From JAJRRS01 sp965230275 (GTDB lineage Bacteria > Planctomycetota > Phycisphaerae > Phycisphaerales > Phycisphaeraceae): a DNA stretch of 64,000 bases. The position numbers and the translations under genes are program-made. The notes under the pieces are model-generated. The model saw nothing but the letters and a program-made list of their open reading frames with translations. It did not search any database and had not been told where the DNA came from. Position 1 is the stretch's first letter; each line of letters opens with the position of its first letter. The stretch lies in contig CBDDKO010000002.1 in the NCBI GenBank assembly GCA_965230275.1, forward strand, positions 2,852,001 to 2,916,000, written 5' to 3'. Shown one piece after another: positions 40,264-49,588 of the stretch.

Positions 40264-42351
40264 ATGAAGCACGCACTCATTTACGTCATCATGATGATCT
40301 GCCTACCCAGTGTGATTGCGCAACCGGCGCAGGCACAGGTTGACGGTGAGGTCGCACCCATCGCCGATACCGTGCCAGACATCGCTCCGGCGGCCACGGA
40401 ATCAACCTCTGACGGCTTGCTGCTTAACTTCAGCGATGCACCGATCCAAGAGGTGCTCACATACCTATGTGAGGAAGCGGGCCTGGTCATCGTTAACGAT
40501 TCTGACCTCCAGGGGCGGATCACGGTGATGAATCGTCAGCCGCTGACATTGGACGAAGCGATCGACCTGATCAACACGATCCTCATGGAGGAGGGGCTGA
40601 CCGCGATCAGGCGCGAGCGGTTGTTGCGCATCGTCCGGATTGAAGATGCCAAACTTGACGCGATCCCGGTGCGCTACGGCAACGACCCCGCCCAGATCGG
40701 CAACACCGACACGATCGTGACGCAGATCGTCCCGATCCGGTACGCCGAGGCCGATGCGCTAGCGGATGACCTGTCGCCATTGATCGATGACACGTTTGCC
40801 GAGGTCGCGGCGAATGGGTCGAGCAACTCGCTGATCATCACCGACACAGAAGCGAACATCCGCCGGATCGTCCAGATCGTCAGCGCGGTGGACAAGTCTA
40901 TTTCGTCCGTGACGGAGGTCCGTGTGTTCGCGCTGATGTACGCCGACGCAGATGACACGGCCAGGCTACTTGAGGCGACGTTCGACGGGCGTGAGTCGGC
41001 GGAGTCGGCGGTGAACCGTGCGATCCAGCAGCGATTCAGCCGCTTCGGCGGGGGCGGCGGCCGCGGCGGCAACCAGAACCAGAGCGCACAGGTACAGGGC
41101 AGATCGGTCAGCGCCTCTGCCGACGAGCGGACCAACAGCGTAGTCGTCAGCGCGTCGCCGGAGTTGATGGGCGTGGTTGAAGACGTCATCAATGAACTAG
41201 ACGCCGACACCACGGCCCGCGAGTCGGTGATGGTGTATCACGTCAAGCACATCCTGGCCACGGACCTTGAGGCCGCGTTCAACGACCTGTTCGATGAAAG
41301 CGGGACAACAAACGGCGGCAACACACCACGCAATCCGCAGTCCCGTACTAACGGCGGGGGCGGTAACGTCGGCTCCGGCGCAGCAGACAGCTTTGCAGGC
41401 AGCCTGGTCGGGCAGGTCGCGACGGTGGCGAACGAAACGACCAACACGCTGATGATCCTCACACCCGAACGCAATCATGAGCGTGTCCGCGCCATCCTCG
41501 AAGCGCTCGATACCGAGCAGCCGCAGGTGTTGATCCGCGTGCTGATCGCGGAAGTAACGATCGATGATGAATTGGATGTCGGCGTCGAGGGAGAGTTCTT
41601 CGATACCTCGGGGTCGATTGATTCATTGCTGACCGACTTCTCGGTTGCCGCGGCCGGCGGGGGTTTCCAGGCGATCGTGCTGGATTCGGACAACTTCCGT
41701 GTCAACGTCCGGCTTCTACAGGAAGTCGGGAAGCTGGAGATCGTGTCTCGGCCTTACATCCTGGCGTCGGACAATCAGCCGTCGAACATCCTGATCGGCG
41801 AGGAGTTCCCGTTCGTGACAAACACGCGCGAGACCGATGCGGGTAACACGATCAACACCATCGAGTACCGTGATATCGGCTTGATCCTGGACGTGACCCC
41901 GCAGATCAACCCGGACAACCGCGTGACGCTCGACGTCGCGCAGGAACTGTCCGCGCTGAGTGGCCGTACCGTTGCCATCTCCGAGCAGCTCGATGCACAG
42001 GTGATCGCCAAGCGTTTTGCCGAGACACGCATCGCGATCCAGGACGGCCAGACCATCGTCATCGGCGGGTTGATGGAAGACCAGTACACGCTGACCGAGC
42101 GCAAGGTGCCCCTGCTCGGTGATCTGCCTGCAGTTGGCGCGTTGTTCCGCCGGACGCAGGAGGTCAAGAGCAAGACCGAACTGCTGCTGTTCCTCACGCC
42201 CGAGATCGTGCGGGACGTCAGCCAGCTTGAAGCGATGGGTGATGCGATCCACGACGACGCCGAGGCCGTGCACAACGCGGTCGAACCCGGAACGCTCAAG
42301 CGTCATCTTGAGCAGATGAAAACAAACTACGACGCCAACAGTGGTGAATAG
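40264..42351 (+). CDS. gspD: Type II secretion outer-membrane secretin GspD
   Basis: 695 residues: signal peptide (1-23), N0 domain (LLLNFSDAPIQEVLTYLCEE), N1-N3 repeats with VRVFALMYADADDTARLLEA and VMVYHVKHILATDLEAAFND, Gly/Asn-rich loops inside N2/N3, and the secretin core (VLIRVLIAEVTIDDELDVGV through LLGDLPAVGALFRRTQEV, TELLLFLTPEIV). It forms the outer-membrane gate, evidence that the cell has an outer membrane. ATG 40264 follows AGGAG. No pilotin gene recognised. Confidence 0.95.
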   Translation: MKHALIYVIMMICLPSVIAQPAQAQVDGEVAPIADTVPDIAPAATESTSDGLLLNFSDAPIQEVLTYLCEEAGLVIVNDSDLQGRITVMNRQPLTLDEAIDLINTILMEEGLTAIRRERLLRIVRIEDAKLDAIPVRYGNDPAQIGNTDTIVTQIVPIRYAEADALADDLSPLIDDTFAEVAANGSSNSLIITDTEANIRRIVQIVSAVDKSISSVTEVRVFALMYADADDTARLLEATFDGRESAESAVNRAIQQRFSRFGGGGGRGGNQNQSAQVQGRSVSASADERTNSVVVSASPELMGVVEDVINELDADTTARESVMVYHVKHILATDLEAAFNDLFDESGTTNGGNTPRNPQSRTNGGGGNVGSGAADSFAGSLVGQVATVANETTNTLMILTPERNHERVRAILEALDTEQPQVLIRVLIAEVTIDDELDVGVEGEFFDTSGSIDSLLTDFSVAAAGGGFQAIVLDSDNFRVNVRLLQEVGKLEIVSRPYILASDNQPSNILIGEEFPFVTNTRETDAGNTINTIEYRDIGLILDVTPQINPDNRVTLDVAQELSALSGRTVAISEQLDAQVIAKRFAETRIAIQDGQTIVIGGLMEDQYTLTERKVPLLGDLPAVGALFRRTQEVKSKTELLLFLTPEIVRDVSQLEAMGDAIHDDAEAVHNAVEPGTLKRHLEQMKTNYDANSGE

Positions 42352-42394
42352 GTGATGCCAATGCCGCACACATCATTGAACGGTCGATGCCCGG

Positions 42395-42856
42395 TCAATG
42401 GCCCGTGTGGCCGAAGCCTTGGTCGCCGCGGTCGGTGGGTGGTAGTTCGCTGACCTCCAGCCATTGTGTGCGTGGGACGGGCTTGATGATCATCTGTGCG
42501 ATGCGCATGGTGCGGGTCACTTCGAACGGCTCGGTGCCGTGGTTGATCAGGGGGACCATGACCTCGCCGCGGTAGTCAGCGTCGATCGTGCCGGGGGCGT
42601 TGGGCATGGAGATGGCGAACTTCGCGCCAAGGCCGGAGCGCGGCCGTACCTGGGCTTCATAACCCACGGGCACAGCCATCGCGAAACCGCAGTGGATCAT
42701 CCGGACCTCGCCGGGGGGGATGATGACCGGCTCGGCCACGGCCGCGTGCAGGTCCATCCCGGCGGCGTGTTCGGATTGGTAGTCAGGCAGCGGCACGTCC
42801 TCGTTGCCCGGGAGCCGCATGACTGGCACTTCAATGACTTCGGTGTTCACTTCCAT
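42395..42856 (-). CDS. dut: dUTP diphosphatase
   Basis: 153 residues, standard trimeric dUTPase. All five motifs are present: AAGMDLHA (1), RPRSGLGAK (2), NAPGTIDADYRGEVMVPLIN (3), TMRIAQMIIKP (4) and RGDQGFGHTGH (5, with His where Ser is usual). Converts dUTP to dUMP and diphosphate, keeping uracil out of DNA and feeding dTMP synthesis. Converges with the secretion operon. Confidence 0.95.
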   Translation of the reverse strand: MEVNTEVIEVPVMRLPGNEDVPLPDYQSEHAAGMDLHAAVAEPVIIPPGEVRMIHCGFAMAVPVGYEAQVRPRSGLGAKFAISMPNAPGTIDADYRGEVMVPLINHGTEPFEVTRTMRIAQMIIKPVPRTQWLEVSELPPTDRGDQGFGHTGH

Positions 42857-42940
42857 GGCCCGGATGATACCTGAACCTCGCCTTGCGGTGTATGCTGTTA
42901 CGGTCCTTCCAGCACATCTCTTTCAAAGGAGGTTCCGGTC

Positions 42941-44230
42941 ATGTCTAGATTCCATCCTGTATTGTTGGGTTGGTTGTTGTTCTGCGTGATGAGTGCATCC
43001 GTCAATGCCCAGGCGGTAAAGCTTGGCAGCGATGTGTTGCGCGAAACCGCTGGCGAAGCGCTAAGCGGCAAACGCGTCGGCGTGGTGGCTCATCCTGCGA
43101 GCCGCGACAGCCGGTTCGGCCACATTGTGCAAACACTGCAGGGCCTGCCCGACGTGAAACTGGTGGCGCTGTTCGGGCCGGAGCACGGGGTGTACGGCGA
43201 CGTCTATGCCGGGGACAAGATCGCCAACCGGATCGATCCGCGCACCGGCCTGCCGGCGTACTCGCTCTATGGCGATAGCCGGAAACCCACGCCCGAGATG
43301 CTTGAAGGTCTTGATGTGCTCGTGTTCGACCTGCAGGATATTGGCGCACGGAGCTACACCTACATCAGCACGATGCGCGCCTGCCTGGAAGCCTGTGCCG
43401 AGCAGGACAAGACCCTGGTCATCCTAGATCGGCCTAACCCGTTGGGCGGTGAGCGCATCGAAGGCGGCTTCGTCGAGGAAGGCTTCGAGTCTTTCATCTC
43501 GCACCTGCCGATCCCCTACGTCCACGGCATGACCATGGGCGAACTGGCGCTGCTGGTCCGGGATACCTATGCGCCTGACTACGACAAACTCACCGTTATC
43601 AAGATGCAGGGCTGGGACCGCTCGATGCTTTGGGAAGATACGGAGCTGAAGTGGGTGATCACCAGCCCGCATATCCCCAATGCCGAAGCTTGTGCGTATT
43701 ACGTCGCCACCGGCATCGTCGGTGAACTGCATACCGTGTCCATCGGCGTCGGCTACACCCAGCCGTTTAATCTGTTTGGTGCGCCGGGGATTGATGGTGA
43801 AGTGTTAGCCGGAGCGATGAATCAATCGTGGCGCTCACCCGGGCACTACTACAAGGCCAGCACGACCGCCCAAGCGATCCGTATGAAACAATCCCATCCC
43901 CCCCAAGGCCTGACGTTCCGCCCCGTCTGGTTCAAGCCGTTCTATAGCCGGTTCCAGGGCGAGGTCTGCCAGGGCGTGCAGGTCTATATCGATCTGAAGC
44001 AGGAGGACGTGACGCTGGTCGAGATCAACTTCAAGCTGGCCCAGGCGCTCGGCGGCGAGTTCATCTTCGGCGACGGTGGCCGTGACCGATCGTTTGATAT
44101 CGCCACCGGGACGAACAAGGCCCGCCTGCTGCTGATGGAGGGTGTCTCTCTTGATGGGCTATTCGATGACTGGCGGCGCCAGAGCGATCAATTCCGCGGG
44201 GAACGGGCCAAGTACCTGCTCTATGAATGA
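42941..44230 (+). CDS. DUF1343/NamZ-like exo-beta-N-acetylmuramidase, secreted
   Basis: 429 residues with a signal peptide (1-23, ending NAQA). Family blocks: GKRVGVVAHPAS, LFGPEHGVYGDVYAGD, DVLVFDLQDIGARSYTYIST, DRPNPLGGERIEG and YVHGMTMGELALLVRD. NamZ enzymes release terminal N-acetylmuramic acid from peptidoglycan fragments in cell-wall recycling. The conserved Glu of the EHG block is present. The ribosome site AAAGGAGGTT (42925-42934) is the strongest in the window. No other recycling gene is adjacent. Confidence 0.88.
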   Translation: MSRFHPVLLGWLLFCVMSASVNAQAVKLGSDVLRETAGEALSGKRVGVVAHPASRDSRFGHIVQTLQGLPDVKLVALFGPEHGVYGDVYAGDKIANRIDPRTGLPAYSLYGDSRKPTPEMLEGLDVLVFDLQDIGARSYTYISTMRACLEACAEQDKTLVILDRPNPLGGERIEGGFVEEGFESFISHLPIPYVHGMTMGELALLVRDTYAPDYDKLTVIKMQGWDRSMLWEDTELKWVITSPHIPNAEACAYYVATGIVGELHTVSIGVGYTQPFNLFGAPGIDGEVLAGAMNQSWRSPGHYYKASTTAQAIRMKQSHPPQGLTFRPVWFKPFYSRFQGEVCQGVQVYIDLKQEDVTLVEINFKLAQALGGEFIFGDGGRDRSFDIATGTNKARLLLMEGVSLDGLFDDWRRQSDQFRGERAKYLLYE

Positions 44231-44325
44231 CCGCCACATTCTTATATAATCATCTTCCCGGCGGGGCTGAGCCCCGGAATGAGCCCCGGAATGGGCGTCA
44301 AGAACCTTCTATATAGAGACTTGCC

Positions 44326-45867
44326 ATGCAACCTAGTGATTTTTTCCCCAAGCTGGGGCTGACCGAATCGATGTCCGGGCTGGCGTATGACGGCAAGACT
44401 CACCCGGCTGGGGGTGAGTCGCTTCAGATCCACAGCCCGATCGATGGCCGGGCACTTGGGAGCGTCACGCTGGCTACACCCGGGGACACCGAGAAAGCCA
44501 TCGAGAGCGCCGCCGCCGCGTTCAAGCAATGGCGCACGGTCCCCGCCCCGGTCCGTGGCGAGTTAGTCCGACGCTTCGGCGTAAAGCTGCGCGAGCACAA
44601 ACAGACGCTCGGCGCGCTGGTCGCCTGGGAGGTCGGGAAGATCACGGCCGAGGCCGAGGGCGAAGTGCAGGAGATGATCGACATCTGCGACTTTGCTGTG
44701 GGGCTGAGCCGGCAGCTGTATGGCCTGACCATTGCGAGTGAACGGCCGGAGCATCGGCTGACCGAGCAGTGGCACCCGATCGGGCCGATCGGTGTGATCA
44801 GCGCGTTTAACTTCCCCGTGGCGGTGTGGGCTTGGAACCTGGCGCTGGCGCTGGTTTGCGGCGACGCGGTGGTGTGGAAGCCGTCGGAGAAAGCGCCGTT
44901 CTGCGCGCTGGCTTGTCAGAACCTGCTCGATGAAGTGATCGAGGAGATGGACGAAGCCCCCGCGGGGATCAGCGCGGTCGTCGTTGGCCTGCGCGATACG
45001 GGTGAAGTGATTTCCAACTCGAAGCAGTTGCCCTTGGTTTCGGCGACCGGCTCGATCCCGATGGGCAAGGCGGTCGGCCAAGCGGTGGGCGCTCGGCTGG
45101 GTCGGTCCCTGCTCGAACTGGGCGGCAACAACGCGATGATCCTCACGCCGTCGGCGAACCTGGACCTGGCATTGCCCGCGATCACCTTCGCAGCCGTGGG
45201 CACCTGTGGGCAACGCTGCACCAGCATGCGCCGCCTGATCGCGCACGAGTCGGTGAAGGACACGATCGTTCAGCGTCTGGTGAAGGTTTACGAACAGCTC
45301 AAGATTGGTGATCCGACCGAAGCGGGCACACTCATCGGGCCGTTGATCGACGAGGCCGCGGCCGAGGCGATGGACGCTACGCTCGAGAAAGCCAGAGCGC
45401 AGGGCGGGAAGCTCATCACCGGCGGCGGGCGCGTTCCCGAAAGTGAAGGCGTCCCGGCGGGTGGTGTGTATGTCAGGCCGGCTATCGTCGAGATCGCCCA
45501 TGACGCCGAGGTCGTGCAGACCGAGACGTTTGCCCCGATCCTGTATGTCATGACCTACGACGACTTCGACGAGGCGATCGAGACCCACAACAACGTGCCG
45601 CAGGGCTTATCCAGCGCGGTGTTCACCGACAACGTGCGTGAGGCCGAGTGGTTCTGTGGCCCGGCCGGGAGCGATTGCGGGATCGCGAATGTGAACATCG
45701 GCACCAGCGGCGCGGAGATCGGCGGCGCGTTCGGCGGCGAAAAAGAGACCGGCGGCGGCCGTGAGTCCGGCTCCGACGCTTGGAAAGCCTACATGCGGCG
45801 GAGCACCCAGACCGTCAACTACTCCACCGCCCTGCCGCTGGCCCAGGGCATCAAATTCGACGTCTAA
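44326..45867 (+). CDS. Aldehyde dehydrogenase, ALDH7/antiquitin type (alpha-aminoadipic semialdehyde dehydrogenase)
   Basis: 513 residues. Cofactor-site region AFNFPVAVWAWNLALALVCG, general base Glu in LLELGGNNAMIL, catalytic Cys in GTCGQRCTSMRRL and the ALDH7 ending FGGEKETGGGRESGSDAWKA. ALDH7 members oxidise alpha-aminoadipate semialdehyde in lysine breakdown, or betaine aldehyde and related substrates, with NAD+. No lysine-degradation neighbour is seen, so the physiological substrate is open. Confidence 0.92.
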   Translation: MQPSDFFPKLGLTESMSGLAYDGKTHPAGGESLQIHSPIDGRALGSVTLATPGDTEKAIESAAAAFKQWRTVPAPVRGELVRRFGVKLREHKQTLGALVAWEVGKITAEAEGEVQEMIDICDFAVGLSRQLYGLTIASERPEHRLTEQWHPIGPIGVISAFNFPVAVWAWNLALALVCGDAVVWKPSEKAPFCALACQNLLDEVIEEMDEAPAGISAVVVGLRDTGEVISNSKQLPLVSATGSIPMGKAVGQAVGARLGRSLLELGGNNAMILTPSANLDLALPAITFAAVGTCGQRCTSMRRLIAHESVKDTIVQRLVKVYEQLKIGDPTEAGTLIGPLIDEAAAEAMDATLEKARAQGGKLITGGGRVPESEGVPAGGVYVRPAIVEIAHDAEVVQTETFAPILYVMTYDDFDEAIETHNNVPQGLSSAVFTDNVREAEWFCGPAGSDCGIANVNIGTSGAEIGGAFGGEKETGGGRESGSDAWKAYMRRSTQTVNYSTALPLAQGIKFDV

Positions 45868-45951
45868 ACAAAATCTTCAGCGAATGTGAATCTGATAGGA
45901 CGTGTTCTGCGAAGTCCATAGGGAGAGCGTGTCTATCCCTGTGGAATCATT

Positions 45952-47418
45952 ATGAGCAAGACAGCCCTGCTGTGGTTACGTAAATCGCTTCGCGTGTCCG
46001 ACAATCCTGCGCTTGATGACGCGTGTGAGTATGCGGGTCCAGGCGGTTCGGTCATCCCGGTGTATATCTCGTGCCCGGTCCTGCAAGGGGATTGGCCGTT
46101 GGGCCCTTCCGCGCGGTGGTGGCTGCGTGCATCTCTAAAGTCATTGGAGGCATCGCTCGACAGGCTCGGGAGCCGGTTGATCCTCCGTGCCGGGCCATCG
46201 CCTGATGTCATTGGTGAACTGATCCGGCAGACCGGAGCCGATGCGATCTTTATGGATCGCTGTTACGACCCGATGGCCAGGCAGGTCGATGAAGCGTTGT
46301 CATCAGGGTGGGACGACCGGCAGGTTGAACGCCGGAGCATCAACACGGGATTGCTTTACGAGCCATGTGACGTACGAACGCAGGGCGACAAACCCTTCAA
46401 AGTGTTCACGCCGTTCTGGAGAGCGTGCCAGACGTTGCCGCCCCCCCCTGCCCCGCTCAAGGAGCCCGCATCGATCCCGTCACCCTGTGCCTGGCCGAAG
46501 TCTGAGTTGATCGACGATGTGGTACCGGGTGAATCTATCGCGTGTACCAAGGCGATGAAGTCTGAATGGACGCCGGGTGAAACCGGTGCGCAGCAAACAC
46601 TACAACACTTCATTGACCACGCGCTAGCCGATTATCATCACGGCAGAGACAAGCCCGGTATCACGGGTACTTCCCGGCTGTCTCCCTACCTGAGTTTTGG
46701 TGAGATCAGCGCGCGACAGGTCTGGCACGCTGTTACTTCGCATCTCCTTGCCGACACGGATCGCCCCGGTGAGGCAAAGCAGAGTGCACTGACCTATCTG
46801 CGTGAATTGGGCTGGCGCGAGTTTGCATACCACAGCCTGTATCACAACCCGGGGTGTCTCACCGCCCCATTGCGACCGCAGTTTGTGGACTTCCCATGGT
46901 CGGAAGACGAGCAGGCGCTCGATGCCTGGCGGGAAGGTCGGACGGGGTACCCGATCGTGGATGCGGGCATGCGCCAGCTTGCCGAGACCGGGTGGATGCA
47001 CAACCGCGTAAGGATGATTGTCGCGTCGTTTCTCACCAAAGACATGTTGATCGATTGGCGTCACGGGGCGGCGTGGTTCTGGCGGCACCTGGTTGACGCC
47101 GACCTGGCGAACAACACGTTGGGTTGGCAGTGGGTCGCGGGATGCGGGACCGATGCGTCGCCATACTTCCGCATCTTTAACCCGACGACACAGAGCCGGA
47201 AGTTCGATCCGCAGGGTGATTACATCAGGCAATGGGTGCCCGAGTTAGCCGCGTTATCAGCGGCATCCATCCACGAACCGAGTACGGCCCCGGCAATGGA
47301 ACTGCAACGGGTGGGCGTCAGTCTGGGAAAGGACTATCCCAAGCAGATCGTGGACCATGCTGAGGCGTACCACCGGGCTATGGACGCTTACAGCACTATC
47401 AAGGGTAAGTCGGCATGA
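45952..47418 (+). CDS. phrB: Deoxyribodipyrimidine photolyase (class I CPD photolyase/cryptochrome family)
   Basis: 488 residues: N-terminal Rossmann antenna domain (LLWLRKSLRVSDNPALDDAC) and C-terminal FAD domain (RLSPYLSFGEISARQVWHAV, RELGWREFAYHSLYHNPG, GMRQLAETGWMHNRVRMIVA, WFWRHLVDADLANNTLGWQW, FNPTTQSRKFDPQGDYIRQW). Uses blue light to split cyclobutane pyrimidine dimers. Overlaps the next gene by 4 bases (ATGA) and begins a three-gene operon. Confidence 0.95.
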   Translation: MSKTALLWLRKSLRVSDNPALDDACEYAGPGGSVIPVYISCPVLQGDWPLGPSARWWLRASLKSLEASLDRLGSRLILRAGPSPDVIGELIRQTGADAIFMDRCYDPMARQVDEALSSGWDDRQVERRSINTGLLYEPCDVRTQGDKPFKVFTPFWRACQTLPPPPAPLKEPASIPSPCAWPKSELIDDVVPGESIACTKAMKSEWTPGETGAQQTLQHFIDHALADYHHGRDKPGITGTSRLSPYLSFGEISARQVWHAVTSHLLADTDRPGEAKQSALTYLRELGWREFAYHSLYHNPGCLTAPLRPQFVDFPWSEDEQALDAWREGRTGYPIVDAGMRQLAETGWMHNRVRMIVASFLTKDMLIDWRHGAAWFWRHLVDADLANNTLGWQWVAGCGTDASPYFRIFNPTTQSRKFDPQGDYIRQWVPELAALSAASIHEPSTAPAMELQRVGVSLGKDYPKQIVDHAEAYHRAMDAYSTIKGKSA

Positions 47419-47900
47419 ACGACATCGATATCCGCAATCAGGACAAACACACGATCGTCGAAGCGGAGCAGTTCCTGCCCCAGCCGATCGAAGAGGTGTT
47501 CGCGTTTTTCAGCGATGCCCGTAATCTGGAGCGGATCACGCCTCCCAATGTCCGCTTCCGCATCCTGACGCCCACACCGATCGAGATGAAGGTGGGTGCG
47601 TTGATCGACTACAAGATCCGGATCAAGGGGTTGCCGATGCGTTGGCGCACACGCATCAGTGAGTGGGACCCGCCCCACCGCTTCAGCGACGAGCAGTTGA
47701 TCGGGCCGTACCACCGCTGGCTTCACACGCATTGGTTCAGGCCCGAAGGGGACGGCACACGCATCGGAGATCGTATCGAGTACCGGCCCCGCGGCGGGAA
47801 GATCGTGAACGAGCTGTTTGTGAAGCGTGACGTGAGGCGTATCTTTGCCTACCGCCAGCAGATTATGGCGGAGCTGTTTAACAGGAACGGTGCGCCGTGA
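47415..47900 (+). CDS. SRPBCC/START-like ligand-binding family protein
   Basis: 161 residues with a polyketide-cyclase/START-like fold: AEQFLPQPIEEVFAFFSDAR, LERITPPNVRF, MKVGALIDYKIRIKGLPMRW and WDPPHRFSDEQLIGPYHRWL. Such proteins bind hydrophobic ligands; related ones sit in photolyase operons of many bacteria. Coupled to the photolyase (ATGA) and to the next gene (GTGA). Role unknown, possibly in the light-damage response through the operon. Confidence 0.8.
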   Translation: MNDIDIRNQDKHTIVEAEQFLPQPIEEVFAFFSDARNLERITPPNVRFRILTPTPIEMKVGALIDYKIRIKGLPMRWRTRISEWDPPHRFSDEQLIGPYHRWLHTHWFRPEGDGTRIGDRIEYRPRGGKIVNELFVKRDVRRIFAYRQQIMAELFNRNGAP

Positions 47901-48325
47901 TCGTGCTGCTGATCCATGCAGGCGTCACGCTGTACATGGCCGGGCTGATCTGGTTTGTACAGGTGGTGCATTACCCGCTGATGGCTAGCGTCGGCAACGA
48001 TGTGTACGCCGACTATCAGAAGCGGCACGAGCGGTTGACCGGCCTAGTGGTCGGCCCCCCGATGCTTACCGAGTTATTCTGCGCACTCTGGATCGCGATC
48101 GCACCACCGATCGGCATGTCACGTTGGCTGGCCTACGCCGGGCTCGCTATGCTCGCCATCATCTGGCTCAGCACCTTTTTCCTGCAGGTCCCTTGCCACC
48201 GCCAACTCGAACAGGGCTTCGACCCGACCGTTCATCACAGACTGGTCGGGACGAACTGGATCCGTACCGTTGGGTGGAGCATGCGGGGCGTGATAGCGCT
48301 GCTTATGGTTGGCACGATTAAATAA
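47897..48325 (+). CDS. Four-helix integral membrane protein of unknown function
   Basis: 142 residues with four predicted membrane segments (about 2-24, 52-72, 78-98 and 120-140) and a charged loop (HYPLMASVGNDVYADYQKRH). GTG start at 47897 overlaps the upstream stop as GTGA. Third gene of the photolyase operon; homologous small membrane proteins often accompany photolyase and SRPBCC genes. No catalytic motif seen. Confidence 0.8.
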   Translation: MIVLLIHAGVTLYMAGLIWFVQVVHYPLMASVGNDVYADYQKRHERLTGLVVGPPMLTELFCALWIAIAPPIGMSRWLAYAGLAMLAIIWLSTFFLQVPCHRQLEQGFDPTVHHRLVGTNWIRTVGWSMRGVIALLMVGTIK

Positions 48326-48352
48326 AAACCGCCGCGTGCTACACGGCGGCTG
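48322..48352 (-). terminator. Terminator of the ferredoxin gene, probably bidirectional
   Basis: CCGCCGCGTG / CACGGCGG stem. On the minus strand it is followed by TTTTTATTT, 36 bases after the ferredoxin stop. It also lies directly after the photolyase operon stop on the other strand. Confidence 0.75.
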
Positions 48353-48386
48353 TGGGTATTGTTTGAAAGTTTGGCTTGATCCGTCC

Positions 48387-48785
48387 CTAGTGAGGTACTT
48401 CCTTCACCGCGTTACGGTTCCACTCGGGGACGCGCACCACGATATTGCCCTCGCGTTTAACTACGGCCTGGCAGGCAAGCCGGCTGTTCAGCTCCACGCC
48501 GGGCGCTTCGTCCACGCGATCCAGCTCTTCGTCCTCGGCTTCATCGAAGCATTCCTCGCCCTTGTCAATGTAGACATGGCAGGTCGAGCAGGCGCAGACC
48601 CCGCCGCAGGCGTGTTCGATATTGATGCCGTGATCCAGGGCGAGTTCCAGGATCGACTCGCCGATCGCGGCCTTGAGTTCGACCTCTTTTTCCTGATTCC
48701 CGGTCAGGGGCTCTGGGTCCTCCAGGACGAACTTCACCGGGACGACTTCCGGGCCGAGGTCCTTGTCGTGGGCTTTCATGTGCAT
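48387..48785 (-). CDS. fdx: Adrenodoxin-type [2Fe-2S] ferredoxin
   Basis: 132 residues. Cluster ligands: the Cys residues of HACGGVCACSTCHVY and the distant Cys in LACQAVV, the pattern of Isc/adrenodoxin-type ferredoxins. The Asp/Glu-rich stretch DEAEDEELDRVDEAPG is typical of this class. An N-terminal extension of about 25 residues is longer than in Isc Fdx. Electron carrier for Fe-S assembly or a monooxygenase; no isc genes nearby. ATG 48785 or 48779 follows AAGGAAA. Confidence 0.92.
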   Translation of the reverse strand: MHMKAHDKDLGPEVVPVKFVLEDPEPLTGNQEKEVELKAAIGESILELALDHGINIEHACGGVCACSTCHVYIDKGEECFDEAEDEELDRVDEAPGVELNSRLACQAVVKREGNIVVRVPEWNRNAVKEVPH

Positions 48786-48953
48786 GAGCGTCGTTTCCTT
48801 GGGTCTGTTTACGAAGCGTATTGTAGGCAGGGAAGTCGGCCGGTGTTAGGAGGCTTTCGTCGGCATGTTTTACTATCGCTCCGGGCCCAGCGTCTCCAGC
48901 CGGGGTGTGTGTCGGCAGCACTCTGAAGGTAGAATGCTCGTGAGTTGTGTGCC

Positions 48954-49565
48954 ATGAGTGTTGAGTTCCTCGTCACCTCGATGATCGTGATCCTCGTCCC
49001 CGGGACGGGGGTGCTGTACACCCTGGCGGTTGGGCTCGGGCAGGGCTTCCGGGCGAGCGTGCTGGCGGCCGTGGGCTGCACCTTCGGGATCGTGCCCCAC
49101 ATCCTCGCCAGCGTCGTCGGGCTCGCCGCCGTCCTGCACACCAGCGCCGTTGCGTTCCAGGCCGTCAAAGTCCTCGGCGTCGTCTACCTGCTCTACATGG
49201 CCGTCGGCATCCTGCGCCAGAGCGGGGCGCTCGAAGTCCGGGAGCAGAAGACCCGGGCCCGGCCCGGCAAGCTCATCCGCGACGGCATCCTGCTCAACGT
49301 CCTGAACCCGAAGCTGTCGCTCTTCTTCCTCGCGTTCCTGCCGCAGTTCATCCCCGCCGACGTCATGAACGCCACGTTGCCCATGCTCGCCCTTGCCGTC
49401 ATGTTCATGTGCCTGACGTTCATCGTGTTCGTCTGCTACGGCGCGTGCGCCTCTGCCGCGCGGGACCACGTGATCAGCCGGCCCGCCGTGATGACCTGGC
49501 TGCGCCGCAGCTTCGCCGGCGCGTTCGGGGCGCTCGCGGTGAAGCTGGCACTAACCGATCGATGA
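48954..49565 (+). CDS. LysE family amino-acid/homoserine exporter
   Basis: 203 residues with six membrane segments. LysE/RhtB signature: VPGTGVLYTLAVGLGQGFRA near the N-terminus and DGILLNVLNPKLSLFFLAFL in the middle. Exports amino acids or related small molecules. ATG 48954; TAGAAT at about 48931 may be its -10. Substrate not predictable. Confidence 0.9.
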   Translation: MSVEFLVTSMIVILVPGTGVLYTLAVGLGQGFRASVLAAVGCTFGIVPHILASVVGLAAVLHTSAVAFQAVKVLGVVYLLYMAVGILRQSGALEVREQKTRARPGKLIRDGILLNVLNPKLSLFFLAFLPQFIPADVMNATLPMLALAVMFMCLTFIVFVCYGACASAARDHVISRPAVMTWLRRSFAGAFGALAVKLALTDR

Positions 49566-49588
49566 CCTTCTTTCGGAAAGGGACCCCC

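Noticed and set aside
44258..44290. Short direct repeat GAGCCCCGGAAT x2 with a GGGGCT/AGCCCC hairpin after the NamZ-like gene
   Set aside because: Too short and without a T run; not enough to call a terminator or a repeat family.
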